The notes under the pieces are model-generated. The model worked only from the letters and a program-made list of their open reading frames with translations, searched no databases and had not been told where the DNA came from. A DNA stretch of 39,761 nt from positions 1-39,761 of the forward strand of contig NZ_JASSZH010000004.1 of NCBI RefSeq assembly GCF_030271165.1, given 5' to 3'. Shown here in pieces: positions 25,387 through 32,794 of this stretch (position 1 is the first letter of the stretch; each line of letters starts with the position of its first letter). The position numbers and the translations under genes are program-made. Source of the stretch: Psychromicrobium xiongbiense (GTDB lineage Bacteria; Actinomycetota; Actinomycetes; Actinomycetales; Micrococcaceae).

Positions 25387-25788
25387 TGTGGGTTTCTCAC
25401 CTGCCTGTTCGTTAACGCTGACAGTTCAAGCCCCTGTCGGTCTGCCTGTTGCGGGGTCACAGGACGAAATACCAGGAATTGAACACTCAGCCAAAACTTT
25501 GCCATCAACGAGCCGGAAAACCTACGACCAGCCCAGGCGTGGCGCGGGTTCACGGGAGTTCTACTCGGCCCGGCAACCCGTGTGGCTTCCGCTGTGAGGT
25601 GAATCGTGGGACATTGTGTGGCACGGATTGGCGTTTGGGAAGAAAGTGCGGAAAAATCACCCCGTTGCCGGGCACAAAATGAGCTCTCACGACGTTGGGC
25701 ATGTGAGGCGAGCAGGGGTGTCTGTGACGGGACCCCCAGGCAACCTGAAGACTGAAGAGCACAAGAAGCGGAGCGTGAGCAAAGAATT
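25387..25788. other. Long intergenic region between sepH and the DUF4193 gene
   Basis: These 402 bases separate two divergent genes. No reading frame inside has a ribosome binding site and recognisable product. I see no tRNA, strong hairpin or convincing -35/-10 pair. The length is unusual for this compact window, so a long 5' leader, multiple promoters or a small RNA are possible. Confidence 0.4.
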
Positions 25789-26088
25789 ATGGCGACTGAC
25801 TACGATGCGCCGCGGAAGACTGACGACGAACTCAGTGAGGACTCAATTGAAGAATTGAAGTCCCGCCGGACCGACAAGCAGTCGGCCGTGGTCGACGAGG
25901 ATGAAGCGGAAGCCGCGGACAGTTATGAGCTGCCGGGTGCGGACCTCTCCGGTGAAGAACTGCTGGTGCGAGTACTCCCGGCCCAGGCAGACGAATTCAC
26001 CTGTTCCTCCTGCTTCCTGGTACGGCACCGCTCGCAGATTGCCCGCGAGAAGAACGGCCTGCTGTACTGCAAGGACTGCGAAGGCTAA
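25789..26088 (+). CDS. DUF4193 family small zinc-ribbon protein
   Basis: This 99-residue acidic protein is nearly invariant in actinobacteria (M. tuberculosis Rv2699c family). It begins MATDYDAPRKTDDELSEDS and ends with a zinc ribbon: CSSC (FTCSSCFLVRHR) and CKDC (LLYCKDCEG). The N-terminal half is charged and probably disordered. Its function is not established to my knowledge; the resemblance to small RNA polymerase or ribosome-associated zinc proteins is only superficial. It is followed convergently by DUF3093 with 9 bases between the stop codons. Confidence 0.9.
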   Translation: MATDYDAPRKTDDELSEDSIEELKSRRTDKQSAVVDEDEAEAADSYELPGADLSGEELLVRVLPAQADEFTCSSCFLVRHRSQIAREKNGLLYCKDCEG

Positions 26089-26097
26089 ACAGAACGA

Positions 26098-26613
26098 CTA
26101 ATGCGAGGCGGTCAGGACGGCGACAAGCTGTTCTGGTCGCCTCGTCGAGGTTAACCAGTACGGAGTCCGGTCCTGTGGGTCAGTGATGTCGATCCTCACC
26201 ACGGGGGAGACCCATCCCCGCAGGCACAGGTAGGCGAGTCCATGAAGTTTAGGCCCCCGCTGCGCAGCCGCCTCCTCGCCTCGGTATCCCTGCACGGCAC
26301 CCACATACTGCCGTTCGATGCGGGCACGGCCCACGGTCAGAGTGTCAGCGTCGACCACGATGCGCGGCATGCTCAGCAGTAGGAAACCCACCTGAAGAAT
26401 CAGCAGCACGACGGCGGCGGTGTAGCCGGCGAAGATGCTGATCGGCGCGAGAATCAGAATTCCCGCAGAAGAAAGCAGGACGACCACCAGCCAGATCCAC
26501 ACCGTGGGCCACAATTTTTCCGAATACTCGATGCCGCCGATGGTAGCCGTTGAACGCGGAGAGTCGGCGGGAGAGGGTGTGGCGGAAGAGGAGGGTACTT
26601 CGGCGGAGGACAT
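26098..26613 (-). CDS. DUF3093 domain membrane protein
   Basis: This 171-residue protein has two adjacent membrane segments (about 35-55 and 60-80) followed by a soluble beta-rich domain (MPRIVVDADTLTVGRARIERQYVG, then PYWLTSTRRPEQLVAVLTAS). It matches DUF3093, the family of M. tuberculosis Rv2698, and lies in the same place, divergent from dut and convergent with DUF4193. Function unknown. The Ser/Pro-rich first 25 residues are probably cytoplasmic and disordered; the start at 26613 lacks a clear ribosome binding site. Confidence 0.88.
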   Translation of the reverse strand: MSSAEVPSSSATPSPADSPRSTATIGGIEYSEKLWPTVWIWLVVVLLSSAGILILAPISIFAGYTAAVVLLILQVGFLLLSMPRIVVDADTLTVGRARIERQYVGAVQGYRGEEAAAQRGPKLHGLAYLCLRGWVSPVVRIDITDPQDRTPYWLTSTRRPEQLVAVLTASH

Positions 26614-26718
26614 GGAAATAGCGTCTCATCCGTGTGCCCGGTAGGGAAATCCGGTGGCACGCAGGAACCCGATAGAGTGGACGGCGGACCGTGCGCAGCA
26701 GATCGAGGGAGGGCCCAC

Positions 26719-27246
26719 GTGGCTGATTCGACATCCATTCCACCGGCAGTTGAGCCGACGTTGACCGTTGCCCTGCTTCAGCTCGATCCGGAGCTGGAGC
26801 CGCCCAGCTACGCGCATCCCGGTGACGCCGGAGCAGATCTGCGGGCGCGCGTGGACGTTGAGCTGGCCCCTGGTCAGCGCGCTCTGGTGCCCACCGGCAT
26901 CGCTATTGCACTTCCGGAAGGCTTTGTCGCCCTGATCCATCCTCGCTCCGGGCTGGCTACTAAGCATGGACTGACCATTGTGAACGCGCCCGGAACGGTG
27001 GATGCGGGATATCGCGGCGAACTCGCGGTGACCTTGCTCAATACTGATGCCTCGGAGACCATCCGGCTCAAGCGCGGCGATAGAATTGCACAGATGGTCA
27101 TTCAGCGGGTGGAACGGGCTCATTTCGTTCCGGTGGATCAACTGCCCGATTCGGTACGCGGCACCGGTGGCTTTGGATCAACCGGCGGATTCGCCACACC
27201 TCGCCCCTCTCTTAACTCGTCACTTAACCCTTCAGCAGCGGAGTAG
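26719..27246 (+). CDS. dut: Deoxyuridine 5'-triphosphate nucleotidohydrolase (dUTPase)
   Basis: This 175-residue trimeric dUTPase hydrolyses dUTP to dUMP and pyrophosphate, keeping uracil out of DNA and feeding dTMP synthesis. All five family motifs are visible: HPGDAGADLRAR (with the metal-site Asp), PTGIAIALPEG, PRSGLATKHG, NAPGTVDAGYRGELAV with the catalytic Asp, RGDRIAQMVIQ, and the C-terminal lid GTGGFGSTG. The GTG start at 26719 is preceded by GAGGGAGG (26705-26712); the frame extends upstream to 26632 without support. A possible -10 (TAGAGT, 26673-26678) lies in the 105-base gap to the divergent DUF3093 gene. DUF3710 follows after 14 bases. Confidence 0.96.
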   Translation: MADSTSIPPAVEPTLTVALLQLDPELEPPSYAHPGDAGADLRARVDVELAPGQRALVPTGIAIALPEGFVALIHPRSGLATKHGLTIVNAPGTVDAGYRGELAVTLLNTDASETIRLKRGDRIAQMVIQRVERAHFVPVDQLPDSVRGTGGFGSTGGFATPRPSLNSSLNPSAAE

Positions 27247-27260
27247 CTCAGGAGCACATG

Positions 27261-28046
27261 ATGGTATTTGGACGCCGCAAGAAGGGCACCGTTTCTCAGG
27301 AAACCTCGCCCGTGGAGGATCTGGCAGCAGACGCTGTGGTCGAGGACAGTGCAGACTCTGACGTTGCTGAGGCGGAGAACGCGGACGCCGTCAGTGAGGC
27401 AGCCGATGACGTCATCGACTATGACCGGGCCACGCATGGGCCGTTCGATATCGACGAGGTGGATGAGCGGGAAGGGTACATCGATCTCGGTGCCCTCCTG
27501 CTGCACCCGCACGACGACATGCAACTGCGCCTCGAAGTGGAGGAGAGCAGTCAGCGCATCGTTGCCGTGACGCTCGACCTGCACGGATCCAGCCTGCAGT
27601 TGCAGGGATTCGCTGCGCCCCGCACCGAGGGCCTCTGGGTGGACATCCGGGATCAGATCGCGGAATCGGTCAGCTCGCAGGGTGGAACCACGGAGACGCT
27701 GGAAGGCACCTTCGGTCCGGAACTGCTGGCCAAACTTCCCGCCGAGGCCAGTGACGGATCCCGTGGCTTCAGGGTGGCCCGCTTCATCGGCGTGGACGGG
27801 CCGCGCTGGTTCCTGCGCGGGGTGCTTGGCGGTACCGCAGCGATGGAACGGGAAGCAGCCAGTGAACTGGAGGACCTTTTCCGCTCGGTCGTGGTGATCC
27901 GCGGCGAGGTTCCGATGCCGCCCCGGGATCTGCTGCCCCTGAGGCTGCCCAAGGATGCTGTGGAAGCCAGTGAGGCCAGACCTCAGGCAGAGGGTGCGTC
28001 GTTGCCCAGCGTCGAACGCGGACCGGAGATCACCGAAGTTGGGTAG
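27261..28046 (+). CDS. DUF3710 domain-containing protein
   Basis: This 261-residue protein begins MVFGRRKKG. Of two adjacent ATGs (27258 and 27261) the second gives a 6-base spacing from AGGAG (27250-27254). After an acidic, Ala/Glu/Asp-rich N-terminal stretch (about 10-60), the conserved DUF3710 domain runs from about 65 to 240 (DIDEVDEREGYIDLGALLLHP, ending PPRDLLPLRLP). The family (M. tuberculosis Rv2696c) is actinobacterial, soluble and uncharacterised as far as I know. It follows dut closely and overlaps the start of the OB-fold gene, so it is part of an operon. Confidence 0.9.
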   Translation: MVFGRRKKGTVSQETSPVEDLAADAVVEDSADSDVAEAENADAVSEAADDVIDYDRATHGPFDIDEVDEREGYIDLGALLLHPHDDMQLRLEVEESSQRIVAVTLDLHGSSLQLQGFAAPRTEGLWVDIRDQIAESVSSQGGTTETLEGTFGPELLAKLPAEASDGSRGFRVARFIGVDGPRWFLRGVLGGTAAMEREAASELEDLFRSVVVIRGEVPMPPRDLLPLRLPKDAVEASEARPQAEGASLPSVERGPEITEVG

Positions 28047-28455
28047 TTTTTCGGCACAACCGCACCCGGGGGAGCTTTGCCGCATCGGCAAGCTGCCTGA
28101 GCGGGGACGTGCCGTCTGCCGGGGGTATATTTCCTCGATCACCATCCAACCGGGCAATGCTGCGCCAACCTTCACCGCGGTGGTTACCGATGTGGACAAA
28201 TATGCTCCCACCGATGAGGTAGAAAAAACAGCCAAGGCGGTACAGCCCGGCACGCCATCGGCTGATGCTGAGCGCCCCCGTAACGAGAACCGGCTTCGGC
28301 TGATCTGGTTAGGCCAGCGCACCGTGCCCGGCATCGAGGCAGGCACCGAGGTTCGCCTCGAAGGGATGGTGGCCCCGCGTGACGGGCTACCCACCATGTT
28401 CAACCCGCGGTATGAAATTGTGGGCAAGCCAGAGTTCCAGGAGATTGAAAAGTAG
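28039..28455 (+). CDS. OB-fold nucleic acid-binding domain protein
   Basis: This 138-residue single OB-fold protein matches the family of M. tuberculosis Rv2694c: CRGYISSITIQP, then the conserved RLRLIWLGQRTVPGIEAGTEVRLEGMVAPRDG and NPRYEIVG. It probably binds single-stranded nucleic acid. The best start is TTG 28039, overlapping the DUF3710 stop (28044-28046), with GGAG 10 bases upstream; no ATG or GTG is available before the conserved core. A hydrophilic stretch of about 25 residues (from DKYAPTDE to ERPRNEN) interrupts the beta-barrel relative to the shorter orthologues I remember. Its stop overlaps the next start by one base (TAGTG). Confidence 0.82.
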   Translation: MGSFSAQPHPGELCRIGKLPERGRAVCRGYISSITIQPGNAAPTFTAVVTDVDKYAPTDEVEKTAKAVQPGTPSADAERPRNENRLRLIWLGQRTVPGIEAGTEVRLEGMVAPRDGLPTMFNPRYEIVGKPEFQEIEK

Positions 28456-29174
28456 TGAGCGACTCACCCGAGGACCGGCCGGGGTTTGCCCAGATTGCCC
28501 AGAGCATGGCGCAGAGCCGGGGCCTTGAACGCCGCGATGACGGTCATCTGGACCTGCGCCAAGCGGTGGGAGGATGGCGTGGTCTGGCGGAGACCATTCT
28601 CCCGGGGCTGGTCTTCCTGGTGGTTTTTGTGTCGACTCAGGATCTGACACCGTCGCTCATCGGTGCGGTGGCGGTCGGAGCTGTCTTCACCGTCTGGCGC
28701 CTGCTGCAGCGGGGGCCGATCCTTCAGGCATTCTCCGGCCTGGTCGGCATCGTGATCTGTGCCATTTTTGCCCGCACCACAGGAAACGCGCTGGACTACT
28801 ATGTGCCCGGCTTCTGGACCAACGTGGTCAGCATTGTCGTGGTGGTCCTGACCATTGTGCTCCGCTGGCCGATCACTGGCCTGGTCTTCGGGTTCATTCG
28901 CGGCGAGAATGTTCAGTGGCGGGAGCAACCGCTCCGCCTGCGCGCCTATACGCTGGCGGCCTGGGTGGTTGCGGCGCTGTTCGTGCTACGCCTGGTCGTC
29001 CAGTTGCCGCTGTATTTCGCGCAGAATCTGGCCGCGCTGGGTGCCACCCGGTTGGCGATGGGCGTGCCGTTGTATGCGCTGGCGCTCTGGTTGGCATGGA
29101 TGGTGTCCAGGCCCGCTGCGCGATCCGCAGCAGAGCAAGCTACCGGCGACCAGTCCACAGAAAATCAGGCCTGA
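28455..29174 (+). CDS. DUF3159 domain membrane protein
   Basis: This 239-residue protein has five or six membrane segments between about residues 40 and 220, and matches the DUF3159 family (M. tuberculosis Rv2693c). The GTG start at 28455 overlaps the stop codon of the OB-fold gene, so translation is coupled. The N-terminus (SPEDRPGFAQIAQSMAQSRGL) is cytoplasmic and the C-terminal tail is polar. Its function is unknown; its place between the nucleic acid-binding gene and the RCK genes is conserved. It overlaps the 3' end of the convergent TrkA gene by 10 bases. Confidence 0.9.
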   Translation: MSDSPEDRPGFAQIAQSMAQSRGLERRDDGHLDLRQAVGGWRGLAETILPGLVFLVVFVSTQDLTPSLIGAVAVGAVFTVWRLLQRGPILQAFSGLVGIVICAIFARTTGNALDYYVPGFWTNVVSIVVVVLTIVLRWPITGLVFGFIRGENVQWREQPLRLRAYTLAAWVVAALFVLRLVVQLPLYFAQNLAALGATRLAMGVPLYALALWLAWMVSRPAARSAAEQATGDQSTENQA

Positions 29175-29896
29175 TCGGCCGTCGCGTCCTCAGAGTTTTT
29201 CTCCGTGTCCTCGATCGTCTCGATATCAGCGTCTTCCGTCAGCGGACCCAGAAGGTCTCGCAGTGCGTCCTCAGCCGCGATCGCTGCGACGAAGAATAGC
29301 TCGTCGCCGGCATCGATCACATCATCGGTGCTCGGGGTGATCGGGATCTCGTCGCGGACAATCGCCATCAGTGCCACATCGGCGGGCCAGTCGATCGAAC
29401 CCACGGTCGACCCAATCACATGAGAACCCTGCGGAACAGTGAACTCCACCAGGGCGGAAACGCCAGTCTGCAGCGTCAGCAGGCGGACCAGATCGCCTAC
29501 CTCCACGGCTTCTTCCACGAGCGCCGTCATCAGCCGAGGGGTGTTGACGGCCACATCGACGCCCCAGGCGTCATCGAACATCCAGTCATTCTTGGGGTTG
29601 TTGACCCGACCCACGGTGCGGTTCACGCCAAACTCCGTTTTGGCCAGCAGGGAGACCACCAGGTTGACCTTGTCGTCGCCAGTCGCTGACACCACAACGT
29701 CCGCTTCATCAAGCTGGGCCTCACGAAGGGTGCTGATTTCGCAGGCATCCCCGACCAGCCAGCGAGCACCGCGCAGACCGCTACGGCCGATCACTTCCGG
29801 CTTCGGATCGATCAGCAGTACCTCGTGTCCGTGCGAGAGGAGCTCCCGGGCAATGGAGCTGCCCACGCTTCCTGCCCCGACGATGACGACTTTCAT
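29165..29896 (-). CDS. TrkA/RCK family potassium uptake regulatory protein
   Basis: This 243-residue cytoplasmic protein has an N-terminal Rossmann (RCK_N) domain with the nucleotide motif GAGSVG (7-12) and acidic Asp30 (LLIDPKPE), and a C-terminal RCK_C domain (about 135-220). Such subunits bind NAD(H), ATP or ADP, sometimes c-di-AMP, and gate potassium transporters. It corresponds to one of the CeoB/CeoC pair of mycobacteria and overlaps the second RCK gene by 4 bases (stop/start overlap at 29893-29896), so the two are made together. The acidic tail (DADIETIEDTEKNSED) is probably disordered. No TrkH/KtrB channel subunit is in the window. Confidence 0.92.
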   Translation of the reverse strand: MKVVIVGAGSVGSSIARELLSHGHEVLLIDPKPEVIGRSGLRGARWLVGDACEISTLREAQLDEADVVVSATGDDKVNLVVSLLAKTEFGVNRTVGRVNNPKNDWMFDDAWGVDVAVNTPRLMTALVEEAVEVGDLVRLLTLQTGVSALVEFTVPQGSHVIGSTVGSIDWPADVALMAIVRDEIPITPSTDDVIDAGDELFFVAAIAAEDALRDLLGPLTEDADIETIEDTEKNSEDATADQA

Positions 29897-30567
29897 TCGG
29901 ACTCCTTGGCTGGTGCGCTGGCGAGGACCCGTTCCACCTCGGTGGCCTTGGCGACATCGAGCATGACGTGGACGGTGTCACCTTGCTGGTAGCTCGTCTC
30001 CGGGCCGGGCAGAGTCCCTTCGCCAAACCTGGTCAGATAGGCCACCCGGGCACCGCTGGCCCTCTCGATATCGGACAGATGATGACCGATCCAGCCCTGG
30101 TGCAGAGCAACCTCGGTCAGGATCAGCCGGCCGGAGGCCTCCCGGAAATCTCCGGCGATGCTCTGTTCCGGCAGGATTCTGCGCAGCACCTGATCGGCGC
30201 TCCAGCGCACGGCGGCCACTGTGGGGATGCCCAATCGCTGGAAGATTTCGGCTCGGCCCGGATCGTAAATTCTGGCCACGACATGTTCCACATGGAAAGT
30301 CTCCCTGGCCACCCGGGTGGCCAGGACATTGGAGTTGTCACCGCTGGACACCGCAGCGAAGGCGTAGGCGTTTTCAATATCAGCCCGCTTGAGCGTCTCC
30401 CGGTCGAAGCCGACGCCGGTCACCTTGCGTCCGGAGAAGCCGTTGCGCAGACGTCGGAAAGCCCGGTCGTCCTGGTCGATAATGGCCACGGTGTGACCGG
30501 AATCCTCAAGAGCATGCGCCAAGGTGGCTCCGACGCGGCCGCAACCCATGATCACGTAATGTGCCAC
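29893..30567 (-). CDS. TrkA/RCK family potassium uptake regulatory protein
   Basis: This 224-residue protein is a second RCK protein: the Rossmann motif GCGRVG (8-13), the strand-end acidic residue in VAIIDQDD, and a C-terminal RCK_C domain (about 130-215). The GTG start at 30567 is preceded by AAAGGAA with a 5-base spacing; the longer frame to 30687 has no such signal. A -10 candidate TACAAT lies on the minus strand at 30653-30658. It is the first gene of a two-gene unit with the downstream RCK protein and is divergent from the APC permease, suggesting that the three genes form one potassium-control system. Confidence 0.92.
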   Translation of the reverse strand: MAHYVIMGCGRVGATLAHALEDSGHTVAIIDQDDRAFRRLRNGFSGRKVTGVGFDRETLKRADIENAYAFAAVSSGDNSNVLATRVARETFHVEHVVARIYDPGRAEIFQRLGIPTVAAVRWSADQVLRRILPEQSIAGDFREASGRLILTEVALHQGWIGHHLSDIERASGARVAYLTRFGEGTLPGPETSYQQGDTVHVMLDVAKATEVERVLASAPAKESE

Positions 30568-30767
30568 TGGAATTCCTTTGTTGGTCTGATGCTTTTCTGA
30601 CGCCCAGGTCGGCGGTGACAGGCTGTTGCCAGAACACTCCGCGTCGGAGCCAATTGTAGGCACACCTGCAGGTGCGAATGCAGGCACGCAAGGGCATTGC
30701 CCGCGGTGGTAGATTGGGGCGGTCGTGGGCCGGAACGTCCTGCGGCTCCGTGTCGTTCGGCTTCAGG

Positions 30768-30789
30768 GTGTTGGCTCTGGAGTCAACAC
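30768..30789. promoter_or_regulatory. 22-bp imperfect dyad before the APC permease
   Basis: GTGTTG-N-CTC-NN-GAG-N-CAACAC is symmetric at 9 of 11 paired positions and lies 17 bases before the permease start. It may be an operator or a leader hairpin that sequesters the start region. Confidence 0.45.
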
Positions 30790-30806
30790 TACGCAAAGTG
30801 AGTATT

Positions 30807-32783
30807 GTGCTGACCTTCCTCAACGCGCTCAAAAGGGTCATCGTCGGAAAGCCGTTCCGCAACGACCGGCTTGCGCATACCTTGCTCTCCAAGCGCATTG
30901 CCCTGCCCGTGTATGCCTCGGACGCGCTGTCTTCGGTGGCCTATGCGCCGGATGAAATCCTGCTCACTCTTGCCCTCGCGGGTGCCACTGCGGTCACGGT
31001 GTCTCCCTGGGTGGGGCTTGCCGTCATGGTCGTGTTGATCACCGTCGTGGCGTCCTACCGCCAGAACGTCCATGCCTACCCTTCCGGTGGCGGCGACTAT
31101 GAAATCGCGAACGTCAATCTGGGCAGGACGGCGGGCGTCACGGTGGCCTCGGCCCTGCTGGTCGACTATGTGCTTACCGTTGCGGTGTCGATGTCCTCCG
31201 CCGCCAACTACCTGGCCACCGCGGTCCCCGGTATGCACGGCACCCAGGCCTGGGTGGCGACCATCGGCGTCGTGGTGCTGGCTCTGGTCAACCTTCGCGG
31301 CATCAAGGAAGCTGGAAGCGTCTTCGCCGTTCCGACCTATATCTTCATGGTGTGCATTCTGGGCATGACTGCGGTGGGTCTTTTCCAGGCGATCACCGGG
31401 AACCTGGCCCGGGCACCCAGCGCGGCTTTCGAGATCATTCCGGTGCCGGAGTATGAACAGGGGCTGACCGGTCTGGCCGGCGCCTTCCTGTTGCTGAGGG
31501 CTTTCTCCTCCGGTGCGGCGGCGCTGACGGGTGTTGAGGCGATCAGCAACGGCGTGCCGAACTTCCGCAAGCCGAAGTCCAAGAACGCCGCCACCACCTT
31601 GTTGTTGCTCGGCGCCATCGCTGCCGCCATGCTGGCCGGCATCCTGTATCTGGCCAATGCCACCGGCGTGAAGATGGTGCAGGATCCGGCACGGGAGTTC
31701 CTGATCAACGGACAACCGGCGCCCGCTGATTATGTCCAGAACCCGACGATCAGCCAGATCGCGGCGACGGTTTTCGGTTCCGGCTCCCTTCCGTTTTTCG
31801 TCATCGTGGCAGCCACCGGCGTCATCCTGGTGTTCGCCTCCAACACCGCCTTCAATGGTTTCCCCGTGCTGGCCTCGATTCTGGCGCAGGACGGCTACCT
31901 CCCGCGCCAGTTGCGCACCCGTGGCGATCGACTGGCCTTCAGCAACGGCGTGATCCTGCTGGCCATCGGTGCCCTGGTGCTGATCATCGCGTTCAACGCG
32001 GACGTCACCAAGCTGATCCAGCTCTATATCGTGGGCGTGTTCATCTCCTTCACGGCCAGCCAGCTGGGCATGATCCGGCACTGGGGCCGGGCGCTGAAGC
32101 TGGTCAAGGACAAGGCGGACAGGCTACGGATCTATAAGTCACGCACGATCAACACCCTGGGCTTCTGCATGACGCTGAGTGTTCTGGTGGTGGTCCTGAT
32201 CACCAAGTTTGAGCAGGGGGCCTGGATCGCCCTGCTCGCCATGCTCGTGCTGTTCCTGATCATGTGGAGCATCCACGCGCACTACCGCAATGTGGCTCGG
32301 GAACTCGCCGTGGATGAGGACTCCTCACCGCGCGCCCTGCCCACCCGGGTGCACGCGGTGCTGCTGGTTTCCCATGTGCGCAAGCCCGTGCTGCGCGCAC
32401 TGGCCTTCGCCAGGGCTTCCAGGCCGTCACGCCTGGATGCGATCACAGTGGATAACGACCCGGCGGAGACCCAGGAGACCCTGGCCGCCTGGGAGAAGCT
32501 GCAGATCCCGGTGCCGCTGACCGTTCTGGCGAGTCCGTATCGGGAGACCGTGACGCCGATCATGGAGTACGTGCAGAACATCCGCCGCGATTCCCCCCGC
32601 GACCTGGTGGTGGTCTACATCCCTGAATATGTGGTGGGGAAGTGGTGGGAGCAACTGGTGCACAACCAGACCGCCCTGCGGATCAAGACGCGCCTGCATT
32701 TCGAGCCCGGGGTGATGGTCGCCTCGGTTCCCTGGCAGCTCAAATCCTCCGAATCGGCACGCCGGTTCCAGGAACTGAGCTGA
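30807..32783 (+). CDS. APC family permease, KimA-like
   Basis: This 658-residue membrane protein has about 12 membrane segments (residues 40-490) and a C-terminal soluble domain (about 510-640) resembling a universal-stress-type fold. The region FRNDRLAHTLLSKRIALPVYASDALSSVAYAPDEIL resembles the start of KimA (formerly YdaO), the high-affinity potassium-proton symporter of Bacillus subtilis. Together with two divergent RCK genes this suggests potassium uptake; amino-acid transport, the usual annotation for APC permeases, is the alternative. GTG 30807 is chosen because the product then begins MLTFLNALKRVIVG, as in relatives; the ribosome binding site is weak. The frame is open upstream to 30672. 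Confidence 0.88.
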   Translation: MLTFLNALKRVIVGKPFRNDRLAHTLLSKRIALPVYASDALSSVAYAPDEILLTLALAGATAVTVSPWVGLAVMVVLITVVASYRQNVHAYPSGGGDYEIANVNLGRTAGVTVASALLVDYVLTVAVSMSSAANYLATAVPGMHGTQAWVATIGVVVLALVNLRGIKEAGSVFAVPTYIFMVCILGMTAVGLFQAITGNLARAPSAAFEIIPVPEYEQGLTGLAGAFLLLRAFSSGAAALTGVEAISNGVPNFRKPKSKNAATTLLLLGAIAAAMLAGILYLANATGVKMVQDPAREFLINGQPAPADYVQNPTISQIAATVFGSGSLPFFVIVAATGVILVFASNTAFNGFPVLASILAQDGYLPRQLRTRGDRLAFSNGVILLAIGALVLIIAFNADVTKLIQLYIVGVFISFTASQLGMIRHWGRALKLVKDKADRLRIYKSRTINTLGFCMTLSVLVVVLITKFEQGAWIALLAMLVLFLIMWSIHAHYRNVARELAVDEDSSPRALPTRVHAVLLVSHVRKPVLRALAFARASRPSRLDAITVDNDPAETQETLAAWEKLQIPVPLTVLASPYRETVTPIMEYVQNIRRDSPRDLVVVYIPEYVVGKWWEQLVHNQTALRIKTRLHFEPGVMVASVPWQLKSSESARRFQELS

Positions 32784-32794
32784 AGGGCCCGGGC

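Noticed and set aside
25630..25680. SigH/SigE-like promoter (GGGAAG ... CGTT) upstream of DUF4193
   Set aside because: The spacing between the elements (about 20 bases) and the -35 mismatch do not fit the ECF sigma consensus well enough.
27138..28427. Minus-strand frame of 429 codons opposite dut, DUF3710 and the OB-fold gene
   Set aside because: It crosses three real genes in antisense with no ribosome binding site or recognisable fold.
30568..30806. c-di-AMP (ydaO) riboswitch before the KimA-like permease
   Set aside because: I could not find the conserved riboswitch core; only short palindromes (30663-30674, 30692-30702) and the 22-bp dyad are visible.
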